From: Ulota crispa
Lineage: Eukaryota; Streptophyta; Bryopsida; Orthotrichales; Orthotrichaceae
Length of the DNA: 64,000 nucleotides
Assembly: GCA_963920765.1 (NCBI GenBank)
Contig: OY987245.1
Span: forward strand, 15,454,727 to 15,518,726
Reading direction: 5' to 3'
A program made the translations under genes and the position numbers. A model generated the notes under the pieces. The model was not told the DNA's origin and ran no database searches. It saw only the letters and a program-made list of their open reading frames with translations. Positions 37,898-50,555 of this stretch are shown here, in pieces (positions within the stretch are counted from its first letter, which is position 1; each line of letters begins with the position of its first letter).

Positions 37898-39920
37898 ACA
37901 TCTATCAATGCATAAGTAAAAAACTAGATGGCACTATAAGGATATCATTGCTGGGCCTTGATTGTAACTTTTTAATGCTTCAATCTTAACTAATGCTTTA
38001 GATTTTTTTTTAAACAAACAATATCAATTGACCATGGCAATTTTTTTTTTATTCACATCTTCAATGTTATAAGTATACAAAATGAAATATACAAAGAACC
38101 AATATCACAAAGGAATTAATATTTTTGTTCAAAAAACTACCCATTGTCAACCTAAAACTATAAAATGGTTGTTTTGGCCTTCAAAAATTAGTGTAATTTC
38201 AAATTTAGATTTCAAGTGTTTAGACGTAGGCTCAAATCCCCTACTCGAAACAATTCTATTTGTATAATGAGTTGTTAATTTAGAGGCAGAAATTGCAAAA
38301 TGAGATTAGAATACTAATTTTTGTTTTTATACATATAGGTAATAACATGATTAGCATTTGTATTATGAAAAACATGCCCGTACTAATTTAATCATTCAAA
38401 TGATGTTTTTTTTGTGTATTTAATGTATTTGCCTTTTTACAAATTGTCAAAGAAGAGGGGGGTTGAAAACGTGTTTGCTTGCATGATACATTTCAAAAGC
38501 ATACATAACTCCACAATATCACATACAATAAAGCGGTCATTGTGAAACATTTAGCAGTTTCAATCCCTTTGGAAGCTCGAACTACACTCATGAAATCAAT
38601 TACAACATTGCAAACAACTTTGTTTTATTTAATATACATTAAATAAATGATTTGAAATGTCTTTATATTTTTCAAACTTAAAAAAGGTTGCAACATAGAT
38701 TGTCAATCATGTGAAAATGTTATTATAGTATTTATTATTTTAAAACTTATTGTAACTTTGTGTTTGTAAATGTCTTTAATTGGGCATCTTTTTCTTGTAT
38801 TATTTGTATTTCTCATGTTGAATCTTCCTTAATAAGTTGATTTTTCCTTGATAAGTTGATTTTCTCTTAATGAGTTGATTTTTCCTTGATAAGTTGATTT
38901 TCTCTTAATGAGTTGATTTTTCCTTGATAAGTTGATTTTTTCTTAATGAGTTTATTTTTGAGACTCTCTTCATGATGCAAAATTCAATGACACTAGACCA
39001 ATATTTACAAATAAAATTTTGGTGGACCTCCAATTGCACAAATTGTTGTGGTAGAGTTGATATGTGATGCTTTCATTTTAACTAGTGTGGCTCTATGCAG
39101 TTGGCCCAATTTTCACCCTCCCATGCTTCCGCCATGCCATCTTCTCATACCACCTGTGGTTAAACTTGTACTCTACTTTATTTTTAAGTGAACATCCAAA
39201 TATTACTTTAGTCAAACTTGTACTCTACCCTATTTTTACATATAACTTGTCTTTGATTAATTAGTAATTTTCTTAAATTTTTATCCATAAAAACTTTGAA
39301 ATTCAATAACTTTCTCATTGTAGGTCCAAATGCCACAAAACCAAGCCTGTGCACCCCTCCTTGCCAAGAGCTTTCCAAAAATACCAAACATGCATCGGGG
39401 GACACATGGTTTGGGAGATCTCAATGTAACAAACAAACAAACATCCAAACAAACATCCAAACAAACAACTTGATTTAAGGTATAGGTTCTTTTGTGAAGT
39501 TTTGTTACTTTGATCTATGATCTAAGTTTTTGAGAGCAATTTTGAACTAAAAGCCAAAGTTTAGTCAAAATGAAGAATTAAAATAAAAAGGTAAAATAAA
39601 TACAAAATAAATAAAAATAAAATAAAATAAAATAACAGTTCTATTAATGTGTGTATTCTAACAAAATAGGACTAGGAAAGCTCTAATTGCATTTAATGGC
39701 CAAGGTTAAATACTAATTTCACTAATAAGAACTAATTTCATCAGCACTTTGTTTGATTCAAAACAATAAAATATTGAAATCATCTATATATGTAGACCAA
39801 GGTTTTTGAGCATCTAAGATTCATGAGATGTTTTGATCAAATAAATCATGAAACCAAACATGTTCCAAAAAATTACTCAAACTGATTATTTACAACAACA
39901 TAATTACTTTCAAGAAAATG
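37898..39920. other. AT-rich intergenic DNA with short repeats
   Basis: No gene was recognised. It contains the 38-bp tandem repeat at 38835-38950, CATCCAAACAAA repeats at 39428-39470 and A/T-rich AAAAT runs at 39593-39637. Confidence 0.55.
38835..38950 (+). repeat. 38-bp tandem repeat, three copies
   Basis: The unit begins AGTTGATTTTTCCTTGATA and starts at 38835, 38873 and 38911. Each unit itself contains two versions of a shorter AGTTGATTTT-CTT module, showing stepwise expansion. Confidence 0.9.
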
Positions 39921-39922
39921 TG

Positions 39923-40165
39923 AGGAATGCTAAATTGTGAGCATGGATTCATGAGCAGTGAGCCTAGATTTTTTGTCAAAATATTAAATTTCACCTACAA
40001 ACGTGTACATAGGGCCTTATAATTATGCATTATAAACGTTCATCTCTTGAAAAACTTGTTGTTTTTAAAAGTATTTCCATTGGTTATGAACTCAAAATTG
40101 GTTCCTCTCACAAAATCTTGGCTCATTACTTATGAGCTCACCATTTTACGCTCACAATATAGCTT
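39923..40165 (+). mobile_element. Dispersed MITE-like element, copy 1
   Basis: It starts near GGAATGCTAAATTGTGAGCA and ends near CGCTCACAATATAGC, an imperfect terminal inverted repeat. The interior (AGTGAGCCTAGATTTTTTGTC, ACATAGGGCC, TCTCTTGAAAAACTTGTTG) reappears in reverse orientation at about 52050-52295. Ends are approximate. Non-coding. Confidence 0.65.
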
Positions 40166-41305
40166 CGTCCAAGAAAGTGTTGCATTTCATACAAATACCT
40201 CATAAGTGGTGTTTAAGCAAGTTCAAGTAAGGCAGTTAAATTCATGACAAATGAGAAGTGCATTATGATTTATATTGAAACTTTTCTTTCTTATTTAAAT
40301 TATCCATCTGCACAAATTATGATAAAACTTGGTCAAAAAATGATCAACTTTAAATAAAAACTAGAAAAGGCATTCCCTAAATGAAAATAAAATAAAAGCA
40401 TTTGAAACAAGTTTTTTAATATATTGGACAAAGATTTCACATTATTAGTTGCGAACCTAAATAATACATTTAGGTTGCCTTAACAATTGGGTGTTGACCC
40501 TCCCCTTGAAAATCATGTCATGACTCATTGCTTGGCCCCTTTGAGGCTCATGCAACTCTTTAAATATTGGGATTGCACATGATTTATGAACAAAGTTAAT
40601 TTATTTTTCCACAATGTTGTTGTTGCCAAGACATTATTGTTGTTAAAAGTTATTTATTATGGTAATTCTTCATGAACATTATTGTAGTATTAATAAGTAT
40701 TTATATAGTGTAAAATGTTAAGAAATTAGTGTGGAGCAGCCTAAATGCACTATTTAGTGTGACGGACCGTCCCCGCATTACCAAATTTGAAATGACCCCT
40801 GTGAGTATAATTTATGGCCTCCGTCTATTTCGAATGAACAGACACGCCGAAAGTCCCACACTTGGTCCACCACCTCTGAAACTGCTCCAAGGCAAGCGGA
40901 CCCTCCCAAAAATAGCCCAGTTCCCACTTGCTATTCACCCACATGCCCAGTTGATTTGATTACTTTATCTCTTTTCTAAGTTTCGATTTACAGTAAGTAG
41001 CTTCGCCATTTTTTATAAATTTCAAAAAATAGAAATTGCCCATTCCCTAGATCTGAAATGGGCATTTCTGATAGGTTATCAATCATAAACCTCAACGAGC
41101 GGCAATAATTAAGCACTTGCCGCACAGTCACATAATTGTACGTGGCAGTATTTCATTTGCTACTACAAAAAGATAAATTGAACAGAAGTATAATGCTGCC
41201 TGCATTTGCTGCCACTCCCGTATGTAGCGGATGGCACGGTGACCGTCGCTACGGAGTTTCTCGGTCATAGGTCCCCTATATCACATTCATGGGTACCAGA
41301 TTCAT
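40166..41305. other. Intergenic DNA with a GC-richer patch
   Basis: No gene was assigned. A 76-codon frame at 40729-40959 lies in a GC-richer patch (40735-40950) that begins CCTAAATGCACTATTTAGTG. A closely similar phrase occurs at 50118 (AACCTAAATGCACTATTTAG), suggesting the edge of a dispersed repeat rather than a gene. Confidence 0.4.
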
Positions 41306-42398
41306 TTAACCCTTAAACGTCGGTCTGGTCACCGTTGGTCACCGTGACCGGGTGATTGCAAGAATGTCCTGTACTACGTTATGTCCCTTTCACCTTGTGT
41401 GACTTGTTTTTTGCTTGTAATTTTTGCAAAAGAAGTCACATTGACTTGTTCTTTTAGGACATTGTGAACATGCAAGTTCTTGACGTTTGGTGATTTTTTG
41501 GTGTTTTTTAAAATTATTTTGCTATTTTTAAGCAGCCCCAAAATAGGGGTGTACCTTGACCATTTTGGGGGTTTTAGTACTATTTTGGGTCCAAAAATGC
41601 TTTTCTAAGGCTATAAATTAGGAACGTTGTTTATGGAGCACGCTTACATGCATTTGTAGAAGGGTTTTGCAAAATTATAAATTTCATGGCATCTACATTG
41701 TCTAAAAGTGGACATCCTATCTCCCTTCATTGGCAAAATACGAAGAAATTCCTTAGCAAAGCAATTGTACTGTGTGAATGTGTTTAATGGGTTCTCAAAT
41801 GACCATTTTTCATTTTATTTTTTTGGATTATTTTACTATTTTCTAAAAAGCAAGAGAGAAATTGGCTTTTTGTTGGTGATTTTGTTTTGTGCATAACTTT
41901 TAGAATAAAAAATTTCTAGGTCTAAATTTTCACAAGTTTGCTATTTTAAGTGCTTTACAAATTGTCCATATTTTATTTTATTAAAAAAAAATTTATTTCA
42001 AAAGCTCATAGTATTACATAGTACTACCAATTTTAAGGGTGCTTGAGACAAAACTGGCAGGTCATTTTTGCAACTACCCTCTACATTGTATTTGTTGTTT
42101 TCATTGGTGTAGCATGTGCCTAGGAAGTTCCAATAGTCAATAATACATGCTGACCTCATGAAATTTGCAACAAGGGTAGGTTGAGACCTAAACCTGTGTC
42201 TCTGAAATTTTCCACAGTTTGGCTTACCTAAAAATGTGAGTACATCTAATGAGGTATTTTTTTTGCCTCCCATGATAAACCATGTGTTTATGATCACTTC
42301 CAAAAAGAAATCAAATGAAAAACAAAAAAATCAGACATACATGATGTTTTTTTGGAGCTAGCAGTCATTTTTTGTCCTCCTCGGCGTTTAGGGGTCAA
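41306..42398 (+). mobile_element. Long TTAA element (copy D, about 1.1 kb)
   Basis: It starts TTAACCCTTAAACGTCGG at 41306 and ends CTCGGCGTTTAGGGGTCAA at 42398, the right target site changed from TTAA to TCAA. The right 370 bp (from about 42030) match the 355-390-bp subfamily, including ACCATGTGTTTATGATCAC. The left 700 bp are extra and non-coding. It may be a longer precursor of the short copies or the product of an insertion within one. Confidence 0.75.
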
Positions 42399-42408
42399 AA
42401 TCAAGATA

Positions 42409-42842
42409 GGGATAGTCATGGCTTCTTAGAGAATGAAAAGAGAATGGAGGTTGAGAAGTTGTGGAGAGAAATGAGGAGCCAATAGGAGCTCGTTCTTCGT
42501 GAAGCTGCTGTGACACCTCCATTTGTGTGTTTTGGAGAATGAGAATGGAGAATGGAGAATGGAGAGTGGATTACTAAGGAATAGGTAGCATGGTCAACAA
42601 TTGGAGGAGTAGAAAAAGCTAGGGTGAAAAGCAATTCACGAGCAAGGAAAACAAATAGACCATGATAAGAAGTTCACATGCTAACTCATTCTCCACTTCA
42701 TTCTTCACCTCTGGAGGAGAAAAACGAGACGCTGAAAAGTTTCACACGCAAAAAAAAGCTGAAGCTTTGGTAGCCACTAGCGACTCGAGAACATGGAGTT
42801 CTCATTCTCCGTGAGCATGCATGAAAGTGCCATGACTACCCC
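42409..42842. mobile_element. Possible small inverted-repeat element
   Basis: GGGATAGTCATGGC at 42409 is matched by the reverse complement of GGGGTAGTCATGGC at 42829-42842. The interior has GAGAATG repeats (42535-42570) and ATTCTC-type sequence in the opposite arm. No target duplication was seen. Confidence 0.4.
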
Positions 42843-43078
42843 TAATATAAAGTTTCCACATCAGTTTACATTAAGTTAAAATCAATCAGGAAATGACAAG
42901 TGGCATTTCAGTTTCTTTAGAGGAGCGAGCAATGGTAATTTCGACACACTTGGCCCCCGGAATCACGGTCCCTAGAACGGTTCAACTCGGAGTGCATTAT
43001 TAGAGCGACGGTGCTCATCTTCGTTTTCATCCACGAGGTGAGGATGAAATCTGTCTCAGGTGCGGTCTCAGGTGATGT

Positions 43079-43715
43079 CCAGGCTCCGTGCTGTCTCCAC
43101 GTGAAGTCTTCAAGATTTCGAGTACATGAGGTGCAGTTGAGTGAGCTTTTGCGTAGCATTGCTGGATTTGTTGTCGTCGGTGGTGCTCTGCCGTAGAGCT
43201 GGCAAATTAAGCGCTTCATCAATGTGAGTAGTTCTCGCCGTGGTTCTCTTTCAAGCCTCTGTTTTCATTTTGAAGTCGCATCGCGGTTGTAAGGTAACGG
43301 ATCGGTTTCACCTTTAGAGCTCTAGAAGAATTGTTAGCTTGAGGTTTGATTTCTACTCGTTGTGCTTTCGAAATAGTTGCTTGGTGAGAATTCCGTCCTG
43401 GCTCCGTGCTGTCTCCGCGTGAAGTTTTCAAGATTTCTAGTACATGAGGTGCAGTTGAGTGAGCTTTTGCGTAGCATTGCCGGATTTGTTGCCGTCGGTG
43501 GTGCTCTGTCGTTGAGAAGCTGTAGAGCTGGCGAATTAAGCGCTTTCTTGAATGTGAGTAGCTCTCGTCGCGGTTTTCTTTTAAACCTCTGTTTTCATTT
43601 TGAAGTCGCATCTCGATTGTAAAGGTAACGGATCGGTTTCACTCCTACAACGCTAAAAGAATTGTTAGCTTGAGATTTGATTTCGAAGTAGTTGCTTGGT
43701 GAGAGTTCCTATTGT
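43079..43715 (+). repeat. Tandem duplication of the PMT leader exon (about 320-330 bp units)
   Basis: Two tandem units begin at about 43079 and 43397 with CC-GGCTCCGTGCTGTCTCC and run in parallel through AGTACATGAGGTGCAGTTGA and GTAACGGATCGGTTTCAC. A 12-bp indel separates them near 43510. Each unit holds the same splice-donor-like site, AAT|GTGAGTAG (GT at 43224 and at 43554). They lie upstream of the PMT start, in the expected 5' UTR. Two alternative non-coding first exons spliced to one acceptor near 44651-44664 are inferred. Confidence 0.8.
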
Positions 43716-44670
43716 CTGCGAGGTGATGGATCTATTATTTTTGATTTAACAGTTTGATGATTGTTTCTCCGTTATTAGTTATTTTTGATTTCTGGAGGTT
43801 TTTTTCGTGTTTTCGAGAGAGCGAGACTTTCGATCTGTGTGAGAGGACTTTGTGAAGTTTGTTGAGGCTTTCTATTTTTGCGAAAGGTTTAAGTAGAGGT
43901 AATGCGATATTTTTGTTTTAGGTATGACATTAGCTTATGATCTCGGAGGCGTTTTTGCTTTCTTTTGGTTTTAATTTTTTGCATTGTAAGGAGTTTTATA
44001 TTCAAGTTGTTGAAGTGATTTAAATGTGTGGATGCTCTTGTTGCACAAGCTGAGCTTGCGATGCTTCATTAGATTTAGAAATCTGGTTTCCGATTTTCTT
44101 AATCAATGCGCATGAGGTTTATATATTGTTGATGCTATCTTAGCAGCGATTGATCTAATCTCTAGTATTTCAAATATATAATAATTGAAGACTTTGGTCG
44201 CTTTTGTATATTTTTGCGAAACATGGCAAGCATTTGATGTATCGCTTTATGGTTTCAGAATGAACGTACTTTTTCGCCTCTAGCTTGTCTCGGAGCGTCT
44301 GGATCCTGTCTACTTTAGTTCGTCATTGTAAATTCTCCTCGTAAGTTATTTACAAAAATTATTAGGCCTTAATTTTGGAGCGAAATCTATGCTTTTCCCG
44401 TTGCAATGAAGTACATAATTGCTCACTTATATCAACTGTAGATTACAATGTTTACAATTGTTTACAATAGCTTGCGTAGTTCCGACATTCACATCTAGAA
44501 TTTTATGCTTTGCGCCAAATGTAAGATATCTAAGAATTGGAACAACATGCACTCCCTGATTCTTTTTTGATCGAGCGCTTATACCGCAGGCGATTGTAGC
44601 TTCTTCAATGAATCATATGAACTAACTGTTTGCATTTTCAATAGTGCGCAGAGCTGAGTCGTAGTTCAAG

Positions 44671-47600
44671 ATGGGGTTCCCTAAGGGGAGGCAAGAGCAG
44701 CAGCGTCAGAGTTCGGCTTTTTACATTGCCGTAGGAGCTGTAGTTGTAGCCTGTCTGCTGGTGGGTGTGTGGGTGTACTCCGGCCCAGCAGCGATTCCCG
44801 AAGGCAAAGCAGTGAAGAGTTCAGCTGAGAGCGCTGCAGATACGTCTAGAACTGAAGACGTGATAGTTCCTGCTGACGAGTCAGAGAGTGATCCCACATC
44901 AGAAGTTTACCAAGCAGTTGAAGAGCCAATGGAACAGAAGACCCCCGCTGTAGAGGATGCCGCATCTGAGTCCGATGCTGTACCTAACTCGCAGGGATTA
45001 GAAAGTGAAGAGTCCAAGGAAGAGTTTAAAGAAGAGCAGGAAGCACTCGTGGAGGAGCCGGCTGTCGAGACCCCTGCTTCTACAGAAAGTACAGAGCCTT
45101 CGATAGAGGAGGAGAGTGCCATTGAAGAGCAGCAAGAGGATGCAAGGACTCCGGCTGTGATTGAGGAAGAAGTCGGGCAAATTCAAGATGAGAAGTATAA
45201 ATGGAAGCTCTGCGATTGGGAAGGAGCTCAAGACTACATTCCTTGCCTTGATAACAAGAAATGGCTTGTTGAGCACAGTCATCACAAGCATTATGAGCAT
45301 AGAGAGCGACACTGCCCATCTGCGGAAGAGCTGCCCAAGTGTTTGGTTCCCTTGCCGCCCGCGTATAAGGCTCATATAAAGTGGGAAGACAGCAGAGACC
45401 AAGTAAGCACAGTCATGCTTGGATTTTGAAATGAATTGAAGAACTAGACCAGGTAGTGTATTGTGGAGTTCTTCTGATGAATTTTACAGGTATGTATTCT
45501 GACGTGAAACTGTGGTTGCCTGCAGATTTGGTATTCTAATGTGCCTCACACTGGACTCGTCTCGTACAAAGCAGATCAGCAGTGGGTGAAGAGGAGTGGT
45601 GATAAGCTTATCTTTCCCGGTGGTGGCACCCAGTTCATGCAGGGTGCTGGACATTATATCGATTTCGTTGCAGAGGTACACGCTTTTTCTATTAAATCAG
45701 CCTTGGTTTACTATAACGTATGGCACGATTCTGTAGTTTGAAGCTGTGGTGTTGACTGAAGTTTGAAAGATTGATGTGACTGGTGTCTGAGTAACTAAGT
45801 GCTAACTTGAAGAGAAACCTCGGGATTTAAACAGATCGATTCTAATTTTTTTGTATTTACTCGCGTTTACAAATGTGGTATGATTGTCAAGACACTCGCT
45901 TTGAGCTCTAATTTGTGGCATGTTTGGCAGATCTATCCAGCTATTGGTTGGGGAAATCATTCGCGAGTTTTACTGGACGTTGGTTGTGGAGTGGCAAGCT
46001 TTGGAGGTTATCTATATGATAGAAATGTACTTGCGATGTCGTTTGCGCCGAAGGATGAACATGAAGCGCAAGTGCAGTTCGCTCTAGAGAGAGGAATTCC
46101 CGCAGTCTCAGCAGTCATGGGAACCCAACGCCTTGTGTTTCCCAGTAACGTGTATGATGTTGTACACTGTGCTCGTTGCCGAGTTCCTTGGCATATCGAG
46201 GGTGAGCTTTCCGTTTATTTATCGCTACTCTTGTTTTGCATCGACTTTCACAGTGTTTCAACTATGAAGTTTTGTTCAATTAAGTAGAAGTATGCTAGAT
46301 GATTGTATACAGGATTTTTGGATATGAGCTTGAACACCCTCTTTTTATTGATTTTCACATAAGAATGAATCTTCGTGCAGGTGGTAAGCTGTTGTTGGAG
46401 TTGAACAGAGTGTTGAGACCTGGAGGTTTGTTTGTCTGGTCTGCCACTCCTGTGTATCAAGACCTCGAGGAAGACGTAGAGATCTGGAATGGTGAGAATC
46501 TGAATCTTCTGTCTCTTTTTTACGTGATAGGTTCTTTAGTCGCAGCTGTTATTTAAATGCAGTTCTTAAGTTTCAAAGATACCTGGAATACCACTTCATA
46601 TGTTAGCTACAGAACTACTACTAGTGTGTTGCGTTGTAAGAAATTGATGTCAAGTTTGTTGCCTGTGCGTTACAATTCGTCAGAAATTGCTTTTCCGGTT
46701 ACTTTCATACTGCGATCGTTCGGCAGTGTCAATAATAGAGACTTAAAAGACACGGCTGAATTCTTGCTAAACCTGCCCTGCAGACACAACCGCCTTGGTG
46801 AAAGCTATGGGGTGGGAGATGGTGGCAAAGAAGTACGACGAAGTTGCGAAGGTTGGTGTTGCAATCTTTAAGAAACCTGCCGATAACATTGCGTATGAAA
46901 ACCGAGAAGCCTCTGAACCTGCAATCTGTGATGATGAGAACCGCGGCGACGCTGCTTGGTGAGTGCTTGGTGTCCTTGAATGATGATGATGGTGGTCTAT
47001 TTAAAGAAATAAGTTACCTCGATTACGAAACAGTGCCCGCTTTCGAGATTTTAGATGTTGAGGTGAATTTTTGAGGAAGCTCTGAGGAAATTGTTTGTAA
47101 AATGATATTATCTTTTATAATTTTCTATGTGGACTTTCTGATTTTCTTTTGTGGCTAAAACAAATGCTTGCGTTTGAGTATTCACTGCCTTGTTGGTATG
47201 CTTAGCTAATATGTGGTTTATTTTGTATGTTATGTTTTGTTTGAAATTTTTGAGATTGTGATGGGTTGTCCAGGAGTCATTTAATAAGCTTGTTGTGCTT
47301 AGTCTCTAGCAAGTTTTGTGCAGATTAACAGAAAGGTCAATTTTTTTCTTTTCTTGGTAGTTAATGTGGTTAGATGCAACGGTTTGTTGATACGATTCTT
47401 GCATCTACAGGTATGTGAACATGACGACATGCATGCACAAGATTCCCGATGCCAAGCGTTCAGAATGGCCAGAGCAGTGGCCTCAGCGAGTGAAGGAGGC
47501 CCCGAAGTGGTTGAGCGCCGAGGATTCTGGTCTTTATGGCAAGCCAGCTCCGGAGGATTTCCGTGAGGACACTGAGCATTGGGACAATGTTGTTAAGAAG

Positions 47601-49103
47601 ACTTACCTGACTAGCCTGGGAATTGATTGGACTACCATCAGAAATGTCATGGACATGAGGGCTGGCTATGGAGGGTAAGCTTTCTCTCTGAATGATTTTC
47701 CAACCGTTTCTCAGAACGCTTTGTGGAGCAGACAAGATAATACATTGAGAACTTGACTACTAGAATAACTAGTGCGCTAGCAATAAAGTATTTGAATCGA
47801 ATACAGCTTCCTCTACTTTGATCAACAAAACTAATCTTTACTGAGTTTTTAAATACGAGGTCTTGGATATTACCTACAAAAATATAATGAAGAGAATGTT
47901 TAAAGCCGCATTGTACTGGCTGTTTGTTTTGGACACCCAATTGATAAAACGCGGATCTTAAAGATACTACGTAGGATTCAACAACAGTTTTAGCCATTAA
48001 AAACACGCCACCACGGAACGTAGAAATTTGGGCATCACTATTTTGAATACTTTATGTATCGTGCTGACGCCCATGTGGAGTACTTTTTATTTTTAATGAG
48101 GAAGTAAAATTATAAAAATAATTCAAGTACGTGGATTGGAAGAGGATGCTGGCTTAGTAGTTTCAGATCGAAGTAGACATTTACCAATACACTGTGGATG
48201 AGACGTTATACGAACTCTAATTTTTCTGCGACGACTCCATTTTTCCTAAGCTCCTTACTTGTGTGGGTGGACAGATTTGCTGCTGCTCTTATCGACCAAC
48301 CAGTTTGGGTCTTGAACATAATCCCCATAACCGAGCCAGATACACTACCTATGGTGTTTGACCGAGGTCTAATTGGAATGTACCATGACTGGTGTGAACC
48401 CCACAGTACTTACCCAAGGACTTATGACCTCCTACATGCAGATCACCTTGTTAGCTCAATCGAAAGCAAGTAAGTATCCTCCTCCTTGGACCTTTCATTT
48501 GTTTTTAAGTTGCAAGTCAAAAGGCAAGCTCTGGTGCGTTTTCTATGCAAAGCTTCTATATCTCCCATTTTCCTTCACCAATGCTTAATACATGCTCAAT
48601 AGATTTGGTTTTCAGCGATTTTGTTGAAAGGACTAACTAAAGGACCTTGTGGAGATCAACCCCATATTTGATCAATATGGAGTTGCATGTTATATATGGA
48701 TTGTAACTGGACATTGCATTGATCCAGATACACTCCTTATATAACATGCAACTCCATATTGATCAAATATGGGGTTCCATGTTTTCTGCTGTTCCAAGAG
48801 ATGGAGGAATGAATAAGGATCCTTCAACCTTGACTTTCTCTATTATTAGTAAAAAATTGGCTCCCAAACTGACTGAAGTTTTTGACTTAACACAGATGTA
48901 GCGTTGTCGATCTGATTATGGAGATGGACCGTATATTACGCCCAGATGGGTGGGCGATTTTCCGTGACAAGAAGGCAACGTTGGTTAAAGTGGCAGAGGT
49001 GCTGAAGTCCCTTCACTGGGATATGACCTTGACCTTCAATAAAGACAATGAGGAGCTTCTGGCTGTTCAAAAACGTTTCTGGAGACCAGAGGTAACTGTG
49101 TAA
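44671..49103 (+). CDS. PMT-family putative Golgi methyltransferase (QUA2/PMT24-27 type)
   Basis: Eight exons join in frame to 701 residues: 44671-45402, 45526-45675, 45931-46201, 46381-46491, 46784-46958, 47411-47674, 48275-48469 and 48896-49103. A short basic cytosolic tail is followed by one membrane helix (about 16-36) and a long acidic Glu/Ser-rich stem (about 45-180). The DUF248/methyltransferase domain starts at [19 protein letters not shown]. The SAM-binding motif is [15 protein letters not shown] (D310 onward), followed by [30 protein letters not shown] and [10 protein letters not shown] second half has [14 protein letters not shown] and ends FWRPEVTV. The long stem resembles the PMT24/25/26/27 clade. 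PMTs are type II Golgi proteins thought to methylate homogalacturonan; the activity here is inferred from family. A duplicated leader exon lies upstream. Confidence 0.95.
48658..48776. repeat. Perfect 39-bp inverted repeat in PMT intron 7
   Basis: Arms 48658-48696 and 48738-48776 are exact reverse complements over 39 bp (outer part AACCCCATATTTGATC) around a 41-base loop. The structure lies inside intron 7 (48470-48895), so it would be transcribed with the PMT pre-mRNA and could fold into a long hairpin. Confidence 0.95.
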
Positions 49104-49652
49104 TTGTAAGTGCAGCAGCAATAGCACATTCTGTTAAATTTGGAGGCAGGCATTTTCCACATCACCGTAGGGCAACATTTATTGAGTGGCTGTTTTCCCA
49201 CTTCTGGGGAAGCTTTTAGAATCTCATTTGTAGTGTATTTAGAATTCGATCCCTGAGCAACACATCTGGTCCTATACGTTTTATTTGGTAGTACGATGTC
49301 GGAAGTGTTTGTAACGACTTGTTACGGATACTTGTGTTTACGTCATTCTTGGAAGAGTTGATTAGTAATACCAATTCTTTCCCTCTCCTTTTGGGAAACA
49401 CATCCAATATGCTGTTGTCGAGGAGTGTTTCTGTGTGAAGAGTAGACCCGGTTTGTAATAGCTTCTGCTTTGTCTTTTGTGGCTTCTGTCGGTAAAGTAT
49501 GAGCATCCACTATAGATTTTTTTCTGTTTTTTTCGTTGAACCAGTGACATGTATGTCCATCCAAAATGTGGCGAACTTGGAGAGGGAGTTGCAATTTTAT
49601 CCATTTTCAACTAATTGGTGTACACTGCATAGTGCATTTAGTTTGCCTCACA
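49104..49652. other. PMT 3' UTR and flank
   Basis: This follows the PMT stop codon. No other gene was recognised; minus-strand frames here lack any family signature. Confidence 0.55.
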
Positions 49653-49892
49653 TTAACCCTTAAAGGACCGCTGTATGTATTATATAGTAAATATGCTGCT
49701 GTATAACTGACCTTTGCTATCAATAAAAAGTTTTAATTTGGGATCTTGACTAGCTCACTAGAACCACATTGATATGTATTCTAACTTCTTTGTTGATCTC
49801 AAATGTAGTAAAGGTGTGGATGCATTCCAAATACAAGAAAATACTAAATATTGTATTGGCCACAAAGTGCTCCTTGATCCTTTAAGGGTTAA
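49653..49892. mobile_element. TTAA element, 230-240-bp subfamily (copy 1)
   Basis: TTAA lies at 49653-49656 and 49889-49892. Ends CCCTTAAAGGAC and GATCCTTTAAGGG are inverted repeats. The interior is shared with 58851-59078 (TAGCTCACTA, TTTCTTTGTTGAT, AATACAAGAAAA). Non-coding. It sits about 550 bp after the PMT stop. Confidence 0.85.
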
Positions 49893-50555
49893 TTTCTTGA
49901 CATTCTACACTACATAAGTACTTACAGATAATACAATAATTATCTTCATTAACTTAAACAAAATTTAAAGGGTATGGTAACAACAATGACGTTATAAAAA
50001 GACAAATTGGTGACTACAAAGTCATAAACCATATGAAATCATAAAATGTAGAGAGTTGTATGCGTATCCAAGTGGCCTAACAATGAGTCGTGAGGTAACT
50101 TTTTAGGGTAAGGTAACCTAAATGCACTATTTAGTGTAGCGTAAAGATATGTTGTGTCAAGATGGGGTAAGATTGTGGAAGAAAATTTGCTTGAAAAAGT
50201 CTTGCCGACATTCATTATTATTGACTCGCCTAATTTGACTCCTAGAATTTGAGCACATGTGGCAAAGGATTGCTCATTACATTGTCACTATGGGTGAAGC
50301 CAGGGTTTAAAATGCTAGCGAATTTTGACAGAATTTGTCCACTGCTTTCCCTTCCCTCCTGATATTCTTCAATAACGAGTGGACAACTCAACATCCATTT
50401 GCCAGCATTTTAAACCTTGGGTGAAGCTATGGATATACTGTTTTGTTAGTGTAGCCATTGTTTCTTGTAACATGTATGAGTGACCTTATTGTAGTTGGAC
50501 CTCTCAAAATTAGTATTCTATAAACCAACAACCTTCCTAATTCATTAAATTCTTG
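49893..50555. other. Intergenic DNA
   Basis: No gene recognised. AACCTAAATGCACTATTTAG at about 50118 is shared with the patch at 40740. An inverted pair flanks 50306-50420 (CAGGGTTTAAAATGCTAGC and the reverse of GCCAGCATTTTAAACCTTGG), giving a small foldback. Confidence 0.5.

Noticed and set aside
38225-38245. GGCTCAAATCCCCTA, resembling a tRNA T-arm
   Set aside because: No acceptor, D or anticodon stem could be built around it.
43219-43622. 130-residue minus-strand frame with an internal repeat
   Set aside because: The internal repeat is the tandem leader duplication of PMT read backwards.
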